Shown here piece by piece: positions 42,866 through 50,968 of a DNA stretch of 64,000 nucleotides. The stretch comes from Anaerolineales bacterium. GTDB taxonomy: Bacteria; Chloroflexota; Anaerolineae; Anaerolineales; UBA11579. Each line of letters starts with the position of its first letter. The first letter of the stretch is position 1. The position numbers and the translations under genes are program-made. The notes under the pieces are model-generated. The model was given only the letters and a program-made list of their open reading frames with translations. It was not told where the DNA came from and did no database searches. The DNA lies in NCBI GenBank assembly GCA_021463845.1, contig JAJTXV010000002.1:166962-230961 (forward strand), in the 5' to 3' direction.

Positions 42866-44141
42866 TCCGCTCATAGCCCTGCTTGCTCTCTTACTGGTAT
42901 TTGATTTACTGGTCACCGCCACTCGCGCCAGCGTCATCAATGTGCGCCAAACTCGCCTGGTCAGCCTGGAAGATGAGCTGGGCACCAAAGCCGCTCGCAC
43001 ACTGGAGCTGCTCAAGCACCGTCAAAACCTGCGTGATGCGCTGCAGCTCTCCTTGGCGCTGTTGCGCTTCCTGATGGCTGGCTTGGTGCTGGATTTCCTC
43101 ATCCCCACCTCTCAGGGCAGTGCCTCAGCCGTCAACCTGGGTGTGCTGGTTGCCATTGGCTTCGCTATCTGGCTGGTTGAGTTCTTCGTCGAGCGCCGCG
43201 TCCTGCAGGACCCTGAGCGCTGGTCACTGCGTCTCAGCGGCGTAGCCCGCGTGGTCAATACGCTCATGCATCCAATCATCTTTGTACTCTCGCGCCTCAG
43301 CCCGGGGAATGAGAATGTGGCCGATCTCGAAACCATCACCGAAGATGAGCTCAAATCCTTCGTGGCCGCCAGCGAGCAGCAAGGCGTACTTGAAGAAGAC
43401 GAGCACGAGATGATCATGTCGATCGTGGAGTTTGGCGACACTCTGGCGCGCGAGATCATGGTGCCGCGCATTGATATCTTTTCACTCGATGCCAATACGC
43501 CGCTCAAAGACGCTGTGGATGCCTTGATCGAATCCGGATACTCGCGCATCCCCGTCTACAACGAGACCATTGACGATATTGTCGGCGTGCTCTACCTCAA
43601 AGACATCCTCAAAGCCTGGCGCAGCGGTGAAGAAAACACCAAGCCCCTGCGCGAACTGGCCCGCGGCGCTTACTTCGTTCCCGAATCCAAAAAACTTGAC
43701 GAGCTTCTGTCTGAGATGCAGGGCAACCGCATTCACATGGGCATCGTAGTGGATGAGTATGGCGGTGTGGCTGGCCTGGTCACTCTGGAAGACCTGATGG
43801 AAGAGATCGTCGGCGAAATTCGGGATGAGTATGATGACTTGGGTGAAGAGCAAAACCACCAAAAGGTCTCAGAGGATGAGTATCTATTTCATGGGCGCAT
43901 TCCACTGGCAGACTTTAACGAAATCATGCAAAGTGACCTCAGCACAGAGAATGCCGACACCCTGGGCGGCTTCTTGTTCAGCGCCCTGGGCCGCCTGCCG
44001 CGTGTAGGCGAGCAGGTAAAACAAGATGGCCTGCTCTTTACCGTAGAATTCATCACCGGCCGCCGCATCCGCAGGGTTCGTGCCCTGCGCACTCCATCGG
44101 CCTTGCTGGAAACAGAGAAAGAAAACAATGTCAAAGAGTGA
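42795..44141 (+). CDS. CNNM/CBS/CorC-type membrane protein (hemolysin-related)
   Basis: The protein has 448 residues from the ATG at 42795, but that start overlaps glmU by 71 nt and yields an odd N-terminus (WWRACPPAPS). The conserved part begins LISPLIALLALLLVFDLLV, which follows GGAAGG at 42850 and an ATT at 42861 whose last base starts the glmU stop TAG. A non-standard ATT start is therefore possible. Membrane helices come first, then a CBS pair (REIMVPRIDIFSLDANTPL, YSRIPVYNE) and a CorC_HlyC transporter-associated domain (DTLGGFLFSALGRLP). Magnesium/cobalt efflux or envelope maintenance is the family role. Confidence 0.8.
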   Translation: MYPLILWWRACPPAPSANWKVLISPLIALLALLLVFDLLVTATRASVINVRQTRLVSLEDELGTKAARTLELLKHRQNLRDALQLSLALLRFLMAGLVLDFLIPTSQGSASAVNLGVLVAIGFAIWLVEFFVERRVLQDPERWSLRLSGVARVVNTLMHPIIFVLSRLSPGNENVADLETITEDELKSFVAASEQQGVLEEDEHEMIMSIVEFGDTLAREIMVPRIDIFSLDANTPLKDAVDALIESGYSRIPVYNETIDDIVGVLYLKDILKAWRSGEENTKPLRELARGAYFVPESKKLDELLSEMQGNRIHMGIVVDEYGGVAGLVTLEDLMEEIVGEIRDEYDDLGEEQNHQKVSEDEYLFHGRIPLADFNEIMQSDLSTENADTLGGFLFSALGRLPRVGEQVKQDGLLFTVEFITGRRIRRVRALRTPSALLETEKENNVKE

Positions 44142-44526
44142 GCTGGTCAAAGCCGCACAAGAAGCACAGAAGGCCGCCTACGCGCCGTATTCCAATTACT
44201 TTGTCGGCGCCGCACTGCGCACCAAAGCTGGCAAGGTTTACTTAGGCGCCAATATCGAGAACGCTGCCTATCCCGACTCGATCTGCGCCGAGCGCGTAGC
44301 CATGTTCACCGCCATCATGCAGGGCGAGCGCGAGTTCGACTCGATCGCTGTGGTGACGCGTGACGGCGGCTCCCCCTGCGGCTCCTGCCGCCAGGTGCTG
44401 GCCGAGTTCGCCCTGCACGCCACCGTCCTGCTGGCCAACCAGGCCGGCGAGATCCTGCAAGAATCCACCGTAGACAAACTGCTACCCGGCGCCTTCCTGC
44501 CCAGCAATCTCAACATCACCCCGTAA
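44128..44526 (+). CDS. cdd: Cytidine deaminase
   Basis: A 132-residue tetrameric-type enzyme that deaminates cytidine and deoxycytidine to uridines in pyrimidine salvage. The start is the ATG at 44128, overlapping the preceding gene by 14 nt. YAPYSNYFVGAAL, GANIENAAYPDSICAERVA and SPCGSCRQVLAEF carry the three zinc cysteines and the catalytic glutamate in CAER. Length is that of the classic small cdd form. Confidence 0.95.
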   Translation: MSKSELVKAAQEAQKAAYAPYSNYFVGAALRTKAGKVYLGANIENAAYPDSICAERVAMFTAIMQGEREFDSIAVVTRDGGSPCGSCRQVLAEFALHATVLLANQAGEILQESTVDKLLPGAFLPSNLNITP

Positions 44527-44531
44527 GCAGC

Positions 44532-45254
44532 ATGCGCACCCTGGTCATCAGCGATATCCACGCCAATCTCACCGCGCTTGAAGCCGTTCTGGCCGATGCC
44601 GGTGCAGTGGACGCCGTCTGGTGCCTTGGGGATGTTGTTGGCTATGGCCCTGACCCCAATGAGTGCATTGCCCGCTTAGGCGAGTTGCCCAACCTGGTCT
44701 GCCTGCAAGGCAACCATGATGCCGCCGCTATCGGCGAATTACCGCTCGAAAGTTTCAACGCCGAGGCGCGCACCTCTGTAGAGTGGCTACGTGACATACT
44801 CACGCCCGAATCGCTGTCTTTCTTGTTAACACTGCAACCGATGCGCGTAGAAAATAACGTCACCCTGGCGCACGCAAGCCCGCGCCAACCTGTGTTGGAA
44901 TATCTGCTCGATAGTTACTCTGCCCTCGAGAACTTCGGCTATTTTGATACGCCCTTTTGTTTTGTAGGCCACACCCACGTCCCAGTGTTGTTCATCAAAC
45001 ATGGCGCTGGCATCAATCTGCAGATCCCGGCCGCAGGTACTTCGGTGGAATTGCACGACCGCTGCATTGCCAACCCTGGCTCAGTAGGCCAACCGCGTGA
45101 TCGTGACCCGCGCGCATCCTATGCCATCTTCGACCCGGAGAGCGCCAGTTGGCACTACAAGCGGGTGGAGTATGACATCCCAGAGGTGCAGACCCGCATG
45201 CTGGCCGCCGGGCTGCCCGAGCGCCACATCAGTCGCCTCTCCGGCGGCTGGTAG
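44532..45254 (+). CDS. Calcineurin-like metallophosphoesterase (YfcE type)
   Basis: A 240-residue enzyme. ISDIHANLTAL, CLGDVVGYGPDPNE, LQGNHD and GHTHVP supply the two-metal site in the usual order. NPGSVGQPRDRDPRASYAI is a family-typical segment. It starts 5 nt after the cdd stop. It probably hydrolyses phosphodiester or nucleotide substrates, but the real substrate is not predicted by sequence. It may also act in a stress or RNA context. Confidence 0.92.
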   Translation: MRTLVISDIHANLTALEAVLADAGAVDAVWCLGDVVGYGPDPNECIARLGELPNLVCLQGNHDAAAIGELPLESFNAEARTSVEWLRDILTPESLSFLLTLQPMRVENNVTLAHASPRQPVLEYLLDSYSALENFGYFDTPFCFVGHTHVPVLFIKHGAGINLQIPAAGTSVELHDRCIANPGSVGQPRDRDPRASYAIFDPESASWHYKRVEYDIPEVQTRMLAAGLPERHISRLSGGW

Positions 45255-45315
45255 AGACGGAACTTTTCCTCGCGTGCGTGCGTTAGTAAGGGAGACAGAA
45301 CTCAAGGAGAGCAAA

Positions 45316-46263
45316 ATGAAGACGAAAGCCCCATTACTTCTTGTCATCGCCATCATCACTGCTGTACTGCTTGGCGCGTGCGCCCCGGCGGCCGCGGCTA
45401 TGGCCGATTATGAGCGCGGCGTAGCCATGGAAGCCCCATCTAGCCCCAACATGTCCTTCGGCGGCGAAATGGTTGCGATGGACAGCATGGAAGAAAGCTA
45501 TGGCGGCGGAGCAGCCAGCGCGCCTCAAGCGGCCAACGCTGAGCGTCTGGTGATCCAAAACGCCAGTCTCTCCATCGTAGTTGACCAGCCTGAAGAAAGC
45601 ATGCAAAACATCACGGCCCTGGCCGAGCGTTTTGGCGGCTTCGTCGTCAACTCTTATCTCTACCAGCGCACCTTGGCCAATGGCCTCGAAGCTCCTTCCG
45701 CCAGCATCACCATCCGCGTCCCGGCTGAACGCCTGACCGAAGCCCTCGACCTAATCGAGCAGGACGCCCGCATTGTGCAGAATCGCAACCTCTCCGGCCA
45801 GGATGTGACCGCCGAGTACACTGACCTGCAGTCTCGCCTCCGCAATCTGGAAGATGCCGAGCGCTTGCTGCGCCAGATCATGCAAGACGCCGAGGACACC
45901 GAGGATGTGCTCGCCGCCTTCAACCAGCTCAACTACATCACCGAGCAGATTGAAGTGCTGAAGGGCCAGATCAAATATTACGAAGAATCCGCCGCCATGT
46001 CCTCCATCAGTGTGGAGCTGGTAGCCAGCCAGGCCGTCCAGCCCATCACCATCGGCGGTTGGGAGCCGGTGGGCGTTGCCAAAGATGCCATCCAGGCCCT
46101 TCTGAGCGCCCTGCAAGGCATCGTCAATGCGCTGATCTGGTTGGTGCTGTATGCCCTGCCGATCCTGCTGGTGCTCGGCTTCCCGCTGTACCTGCTGGTG
46201 CGCTGGCTGCGCAATCGTCGTGCCGCCGGCAGCAAGCCTGTCGCCAAGCGCAAGAAGCGCTAG
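45316..46263 (+). CDS. DUF4349 lipoprotein
   Basis: A 315-residue protein from the ATG at 45316, preceded by AAGGAG. The signal ends with VLLGACAP, a lipobox, so it is probably a lipoprotein. RLVIQNASLSIVVDQPEESMQNI begins the DUF4349 domain; a coiled-coil segment (TAEYTDLQSRLRNLEDAERLLRQI) follows. A C-terminal membrane helix (IWLVLYALPILLVLGFPLYLLV) and a basic tail finish it. The role of the family is unknown; the layout suggests an envelope-anchored protein that bridges two membrane anchors. Confidence 0.88.
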   Translation: MKTKAPLLLVIAIITAVLLGACAPAAAAMADYERGVAMEAPSSPNMSFGGEMVAMDSMEESYGGGAASAPQAANAERLVIQNASLSIVVDQPEESMQNITALAERFGGFVVNSYLYQRTLANGLEAPSASITIRVPAERLTEALDLIEQDARIVQNRNLSGQDVTAEYTDLQSRLRNLEDAERLLRQIMQDAEDTEDVLAAFNQLNYITEQIEVLKGQIKYYEESAAMSSISVELVASQAVQPITIGGWEPVGVAKDAIQALLSALQGIVNALIWLVLYALPILLVLGFPLYLLVRWLRNRRAAGSKPVAKRKKR

Positions 46264-46276
46264 CAAGTGCTCTCAA

Positions 46277-46310
46277 ACAAAAAAGGCCGGCAAATGCCGG
46301 CCTTTTTTTA
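46277..46310. terminator. Bidirectional intrinsic terminator
   Basis: GGCCGGC (46285-46291) pairs with GCCGGCC (46296-46302) around a small loop. It is flanked by an A-run on the left and a T-run on the right, so it can stop transcription from both directions between the DUF4349 gene and the convergent lyase gene. Confidence 0.9.
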
Positions 46311-47195
46311 TTGCTGCGCTTTGCCCGCTCGTGCCAATACACGCTGCGCGGCCTTCACCAGCGGCATATCGATCATCTTGCCATCCAGCGCGAATGCGCC
46401 GCGGCCTTCGGCAGCGTGCTGCTCATACGCATCCACCACGCGTTGTGCCCAGCTGATCTCTTCCGCGCTGGGCGTGAAGGCCGCCAGCACCGGCGCGATC
46501 TGGTCGGGATGCACGATCTGCATCCCGCTGTAACCCAGCCGCGCGCCTTGCGCCGCCAAGCGCGCCAAGCCTTCGCCATCTTTGAAATTGACGTGCAGCA
46601 TATCGATCGCCTGCAGGCCAAAGGCCGCCGCATACGTAACCACTGCGCTGCGCGCGTGAAATATTTCGTCAGCTTCCTGCGTGCGGATAGCGCCCACATC
46701 GCTGGCAAAATCTTCTGATCCAAAAATAAGCGCCACCAGGTGCTCGTCTGCGTTGGCAATGTCTTTCAGATCCACTAACCCCATTGCGCTTTCGATCTGC
46801 GCCAGCAGGCTGAGTGTATTGGGCGCCAACCTGCGCTCCAGCTCTGCCTCTCGCAGCCGCGCGCCCACCGCTTGCACCTCCGCCGCGCTAGCCGCCTTAG
46901 GCAGCACCATGCCCTGCAGGTTTGGGTGGCTGGCCAGCGCCAGATCCTCGGCCTGGATGCCGCTGTCAGCCGCGTTCACGCGCACCAGGCGCTCACTCAT
47001 CCCAAAATCCAGCTCACTCAGCGCCTTGGCGATCAGGTTGCGCGCCTCGGGCTTGCTGCTCGGTGCAACGCCGTCTTCCAGGTCCAGGCACACACAATCC
47101 GCGCCCAGGCCTGCGGCTTTCTCCATCTTGCGCCAGTCGCTTCCGGGTACATACAACAGGGTGCGTCTGGCGCGCAATCGGCTGGTATCGGTCAT
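46308..47195 (-). CDS. HpcH/HpaI aldolase family, CitE-like CoA ester lyase
   Basis: A 295-residue TIM-barrel. RTLLYVPGSDWRKMEKAAGLGADCVCLDLEDGVAPSSK includes the magnesium/CoA-site aspartates of the CitE/CLYBL/malyl-CoA lyase family, and LLAQIESAMGLVDL and IFGSEDFASDVG follow. Such enzymes cleave malyl-, methylmalyl- or citramalyl-CoA. The next gene upstream is MaoC, and biotin-carboxylase genes lie before that, so a C5/C6 branched acyl-CoA is the likely substrate. It overlaps the MaoC gene by 4 nt. Confidence 0.87.
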   Translation of the reverse strand: MTDTSRLRARRTLLYVPGSDWRKMEKAAGLGADCVCLDLEDGVAPSSKPEARNLIAKALSELDFGMSERLVRVNAADSGIQAEDLALASHPNLQGMVLPKAASAAEVQAVGARLREAELERRLAPNTLSLLAQIESAMGLVDLKDIANADEHLVALIFGSEDFASDVGAIRTQEADEIFHARSAVVTYAAAFGLQAIDMLHVNFKDGEGLARLAAQGARLGYSGMQIVHPDQIAPVLAAFTPSAEEISWAQRVVDAYEQHAAEGRGAFALDGKMIDMPLVKAAQRVLARAGKAQQ

Positions 47196-47650
47196 GCTGC
47201 CTCTCGTTTCAAAAACATCACCGCCCGCTCAATTTCCACTACGGGCTCTCCGCTTTGCTTGTAAGCCACATGGCGCAGGCGCACCACACCCCGGTCAGGC
47301 TTGCTGCCAGACGGGCGCTTCTCCAGCACCTCGGTTTCCACCCAGATCGTGTCGCCGGCGAATACCGGCGTGGGGTGGTTGACCTTCTCATAGCCCAGAT
47401 TGGCCACGATCGTGCCTTCGGTCAGATCAGGCACGGTGATGCCCACCACTACGCCAAAAGTAAAAATTCCGTTCATAATTCGCCTGCCAAACTGGCTGCG
47501 CTTGGCAAACTCTTCATCCATGTGCAGAGGCTGGGTGTTCATCGTCAGCCCGCTAAAGATCACATTGTCTGTCTCTGTGACGGTCCGGGTACGGCTATGC
47601 CGAATGCGCTGGCCGACTTCCAGATCCTCAAAATACTTACCCGCCATCAT
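47192..47650 (-). CDS. MaoC-type (R)-specific enoyl-CoA hydratase
   Basis: A 152-residue hotdog-fold protein. YFEDLEVGQRIRHSRTRTVTETD starts the domain and GLTMNTQPLHMDEEFAKRSQFGRRIMNG holds the catalytic aspartate/histidine region. It is the size of mesaconyl-CoA hydratase-like members. The ATG at 47650 overlaps the biotin carrier gene by 14 nt; a second ATG at 47647 is adjacent. With the CitE-like neighbour it likely hydrates an unsaturated dicarboxyl-CoA, then cleaved by the lyase. Confidence 0.87.
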   Translation of the reverse strand: MMAGKYFEDLEVGQRIRHSRTRTVTETDNVIFSGLTMNTQPLHMDEEFAKRSQFGRRIMNGIFTFGVVVGITVPDLTEGTIVANLGYEKVNHPTPVFAGDTIWVETEVLEKRPSGSKPDRGVVRLRHVAYKQSGEPVVEIERAVMFLKREAA

Positions 47651-48128
47651 CCGGCTCCAGTTCCACCAGTAGCTGCTCTTTATCCACGCTCTGGCCCTCA
47701 GTTACGGCTACCACCGCCACTATTGCGTCTTGGCTGGCCAGAATACGAACTTCCATCTTCATCGCCTCCAACAGCAGCAGCACTGCGCCAGCGGCCACCT
47801 CGTCGCCCGGCTGCACCAGCACCTTGCGCACCTGGCCAGGCATCGGCGCCCGCAGGCTGCGCTCGCCGCCCGCGGCTTGCCCACCGGCGCGGCCGCCGGC
47901 TGTGCGCCGCAGCATATAAGTGCGCCCATTCACATGCAGCCAGGTATCGCCGCCATCCTTGGCCCAGGCCACCTTCACAGGCTGCCCATTCAGGTTCAGT
48001 ATCAATGGCTGCCCGCGCTCGAACGGGGTTTCGTGCACCTGGCCATTCACCACAGCCCGCAGCACCTCACCCATCATCTGCAGCTCAAGGGTGTGGACCT
48101 GTCCGCTGTGCTCAAAGGTGAACTTCAC
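47637..48128 (-). CDS. Biotin carboxyl carrier subunit (MCC-type BT plus biotinyl domain)
   Basis: A 163-residue protein starting with GTG at 48128. Residues about 1-85 resemble the BT linker domain of methylcrotonyl-CoA carboxylase alpha chains. Residues about 90-163 form a biotinyl domain with LEAMKMEVRI, the biotinylated lysine being Lys124. The GTG overlaps the stop of the biotin carboxylase gene in GTGA. In most MCC enzymes both parts are one chain, so this is a split alpha subunit (see finding). Confidence 0.88.
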   Translation of the reverse strand: MKFTFEHSGQVHTLELQMMGEVLRAVVNGQVHETPFERGQPLILNLNGQPVKVAWAKDGGDTWLHVNGRTYMLRRTAGGRAGGQAAGGERSLRAPMPGQVRKVLVQPGDEVAAGAVLLLLEAMKMEVRILASQDAIVAVVAVTEGQSVDKEQLLVELEPDDGG

Positions 48129-49624
48129 CGCTCGCCTCCGCCCATGCGGAAGCCGCTGCCACTAGCCCAAGGCGAATAAGGGTCCGCACCCTGTTCTGCG
48201 ATCATTGCCGGTTGCAACTCCAGTGCGGCCGCCGCCAACAATATCTCCGCGGGCAGTCCACTCTCCGCTTGCCAGCCGGCAAAGGTACGTTCAATGAATT
48301 GGGTATCAAAGTCACCAGCTGCCACTGCCGTATCAGCCAACACAGCCTGCAGGAAGTCAATATTGTTCACCACCCCAAGCAGCACAGTATCCGCCAATGC
48401 CGCCCGCATGGCTGCCAGCGCCTGGCGGCGGTCGGCCGCGTGCACGCTGAGCTTGGCCAGCATGGGGTCATAGTACACGCCCACGCGCTGGCCTTCGGCA
48501 ATGCCTGCGTCGATTCGGACACTGCTCGGCCACTGCAATCGCAGCACCTTGCCGGCCTGGGGCAGAAAATTTGCCGCAGAATCTTCGGCATAAATGCGGC
48601 ACTCCATCGCGTGCCCGCGCTGGGTCAGATCATTCTGCGCAAAAGGCAATCGCTCACCGGCCGCCACACGCAGCTGCCATTCCACAATGTCCACGCCAGT
48701 GGTCAGCTCCGTCACCGGGTGCTCCACCTGCAGGCGCGTATTCATCTCCAAAAAGTAAAACTCGCGCGTGGCCGGGTCTACCAAAAATTCCACCGTGCCG
48801 GCGTTGGTGTAGTCCACCGCGGCCGCCGCGGCAGTCGCCGCGGCGCACATCGCTGAGCGCAGCTCATCATCCAGCAGGGGCGAGGGCGTTTCTTCCACCA
48901 CCTTCTGCCGCCTGCGCTGCAGCGAGCATTCACGTTCGAACAGGTGCAGCAACGTCCCATGCTGGTCGCCCAGCACTTGCACTTCCACGTGCCGCGCCAT
49001 GGCCAGATACTTCTCCAGCACCAGGCGCTCGTCGCCAAACGCGCTGGCCGCCTCACGCCGCGCCGCGGCAATCGCCTCATCCAGTTCTGCGGCAGCCAGC
49101 ACCACCCGCTGGCCCACGCCGCCGCCGCCCGCAGCCGCTTTCACCAGCAGCGGGTATCCCAGCTTGCCCGCTGCGGCTTTCAGCTTGGCAACGCTGTCAT
49201 CGCCCTGGTAACCGGGCAGCACGGGTACGCCCGCCTGCAGCATCAGCTCGCGCGCCTTGGCCTTGTCGCCCATCGCACGCATGGCCGCCGGCGGCGGGCC
49301 AACCCACACCAGGCCCGCATCCATCACCGCCTGGGCAAACTCCGCATTCTCCGCCAGAAAGCCGTAGCCCGGGTGCACCGCGCCCGCACCGCTCTCCTTC
49401 GCGGCGCCAAGCACCGCAGCAATATTGAGATAAGACTCACGCGCGGCTGCGGGGCCGATCAGGACGGCCTCGTCCACCACCTGCGTATGCAGCGCGCCGG
49501 CATCCGCCTCGGAGTATACGGCAACGCTGGCCAAGCCCAGCTTCTTGCAGGCCGCCGCTATCCGCACCGCGATCTCGCCGCGGTTGGCGATGAGTACTTT
49601 GTTGAATGGGAATTTGTCGGCCAT
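48125..49624 (-). CDS. Biotin carboxylase subunit (AccC/MccA-like)
   Basis: A 499-residue enzyme from the ATG at 49624 (the conserved FNKVLIANRGEIAVRIA start lies 5 residues on). It carboxylates biotin with ATP and bicarbonate. The glycine-rich ATP-grasp loop reads KAAAGGGGVGQRVV, a little unlike the common GGGGKGMR. EMNTRLQVEHPVTE, GTVEFLV and the arginine in MECRIYAED are intact. The end, SPWASGSGFRMGGGER, matches the point where fused MccA proteins enter the BT domain. The upstream LRR gene ends 7 nt before this ATG. Confidence 0.9.
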   Translation of the reverse strand: MADKFPFNKVLIANRGEIAVRIAAACKKLGLASVAVYSEADAGALHTQVVDEAVLIGPAAARESYLNIAAVLGAAKESGAGAVHPGYGFLAENAEFAQAVMDAGLVWVGPPPAAMRAMGDKAKARELMLQAGVPVLPGYQGDDSVAKLKAAAGKLGYPLLVKAAAGGGGVGQRVVLAAAELDEAIAAARREAASAFGDERLVLEKYLAMARHVEVQVLGDQHGTLLHLFERECSLQRRRQKVVEETPSPLLDDELRSAMCAAATAAAAAVDYTNAGTVEFLVDPATREFYFLEMNTRLQVEHPVTELTTGVDIVEWQLRVAAGERLPFAQNDLTQRGHAMECRIYAEDSAANFLPQAGKVLRLQWPSSVRIDAGIAEGQRVGVYYDPMLAKLSVHAADRRQALAAMRAALADTVLLGVVNNIDFLQAVLADTAVAAGDFDTQFIERTFAGWQAESGLPAEILLAAAALELQPAMIAEQGADPYSPWASGSGFRMGGGER

Positions 49625-49631
49625 CAGAAGC

Positions 49632-50405
49632 CTAGTATCCCGATCGCTCACTGAGGAATTCCAGCCGCGAGCGCGGCAGGTTCTCAAGCTCAAAAGGAAT
49701 TTCACCAATGCGTGGGTTGGCATACAAGCCAAACATCAGCAGGTTGTCAGCCAGCGCCAGCCATTCCTGCGGCACCTGCCCCTCAAAGTCATTCGAACTA
49801 AGCAGCAAGCCTTGGAGCTGGGTCAGTTGGCCGATCGAAGCCGGCAATTCGCCGCTCAGCCGGTTATGGCGCAGGTTCAATATCTCAAGCGAGCGTAACT
49901 GCCCCCAGCTGTCAGGCAATCGCCCGGTTAGCTTGTTGCCTTCCAGGTCCAGGATGCGCAGACTCGCCATCTGGCCATACGCTGGGGGCAGTTCGCCCTC
50001 AAAGTAGTTGTGGTGCAGAATGAGGGCGTTCAGCTTCTGCAGCTCCGCCAGTTCTGGCGGCAGCGCGCCGCTGAGCTTGTTGTAGTACAGCACCAGCGTA
50101 TGCAGCTGGGTCAATTGCGCCATCTCAGCAGGCAGTTGCCCGGTGAGATTGTTCCAGTTCATCGTCAGGCTTACCACCCGCCCACCATCACAGGTTACGC
50201 CATACCACTCACACACTGGCGCGTCGCTTAACCAGCCGCGTTGGTCAACCCATTCGGGTCCATTGGTGCCTTCGTAAAATGCGACCAATACTGCCCGTTC
50301 TCGCTCCAGCGTTGCAGCGCTAGGCCCGCAAGCAGCCAACACGAGTGCTAAAAACAATAGGCCCAGACAAGCGGGCAGCGTTTTCACTTTCGCCTTTGCA
50401 GCCAT
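49632..50405 (-). CDS. Plant-type leucine-rich-repeat lipoprotein
   Basis: A 257-residue protein with a lipobox LVLAACGP near residue 24, then an LRRNT-like segment (LVAFYEGTNGPEWVDQRGWLSDAPVCEWYGVTCDG) and about seven repeats of the LxxLxLxxNxLxGxLP type. This plant-specific repeat class also occurs in Chloroflexota and Bacteroidota. It is probably exposed outside the membrane for protein binding. It lies 7 nt upstream of the biotin carboxylase gene in the same direction, so it may be read in the same message. No functional connection is known. Confidence 0.85.
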   Translation of the reverse strand: MAAKAKVKTLPACLGLLFLALVLAACGPSAATLERERAVLVAFYEGTNGPEWVDQRGWLSDAPVCEWYGVTCDGGRVVSLTMNWNNLTGQLPAEMAQLTQLHTLVLYYNKLSGALPPELAELQKLNALILHHNYFEGELPPAYGQMASLRILDLEGNKLTGRLPDSWGQLRSLEILNLRHNRLSGELPASIGQLTQLQGLLLSSNDFEGQVPQEWLALADNLLMFGLYANPRIGEIPFELENLPRSRLEFLSERSGY

Positions 50406-50446
50406 AGAACTATGCTTAATGGTAATTCATTGAGCACTGAGGTGGC

Positions 50447-50959
50447 ATGATGGATATGGAATTTCTGCTGCGCGAATTTACCGAGAACCCTAAGCGCATC
50501 AAGGCGCTGGTGGCCGGGGTCACCCAGGCCGAGGCGCGCTACAAGCCTGGCGCCAAAACGTGGTCGATCCTTGAAGTTGTCAATCATCTTTATGATGAAG
50601 AGCGCTTTGATTTCCGCGTGCGCATCGACATCATCCTCAACCGCCCCGCGGAAGATTGGCCGCCCATCGCGCCCGCAGCCTGGGTGATCCAGCGCAAGTA
50701 CAACACGCTTGACTTGGATACTTCGCTGGCTGCCTACCTCAGCGAACGCCGCCGTTCGCTGCGCTGGCTGCGCTCGCTTGGCACGGTGAACTGGAACGCG
50801 CGCTACGCCCGCGCCGGGCGCAGCATGCGCGCCGGCGATATGTTCGCCGCCTGGGTGGCGCATGACGGCCTGCACATTCGCCAGCTCAATGAGCTGCACC
50901 GCTTGTTGCTCGAGCGCGCCGTCAAACCCTACCGGCCGGGTTACGCCGGCGAGTGGTAA
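50447..50959 (+). CDS. DinB-family protein
   Basis: A 170-residue four-helix protein of the DinB/YfiT type. MDMEFLLREFTENPKRIKALV starts the first helix, WSILEVVNHLYDEERFDF holds one metal-site histidine and HDGLHIRQLNEL another. Members bind a divalent metal and often act in thiol or damage-related chemistry. It faces the carboxyltransferase gene tail to tail, with 9 nt between. The gene is the only plus-strand one in this stretch; the 41-bp gap to the LRR gene must hold divergent promoters. Confidence 0.85.
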   Translation: MMDMEFLLREFTENPKRIKALVAGVTQAEARYKPGAKTWSILEVVNHLYDEERFDFRVRIDIILNRPAEDWPPIAPAAWVIQRKYNTLDLDTSLAAYLSERRRSLRWLRSLGTVNWNARYARAGRSMRAGDMFAAWVAHDGLHIRQLNELHRLLLERAVKPYRPGYAGEW

Positions 50960-50968
50960 TCCCTCGTA

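Noticed and set aside
46922-48121. A 399-codon plus-strand frame across lyase, MaoC and biotin carrier genes
   Set aside because: It crosses three conserved genes on the other strand and has a proline/alanine-rich composition typical of a shadow frame.
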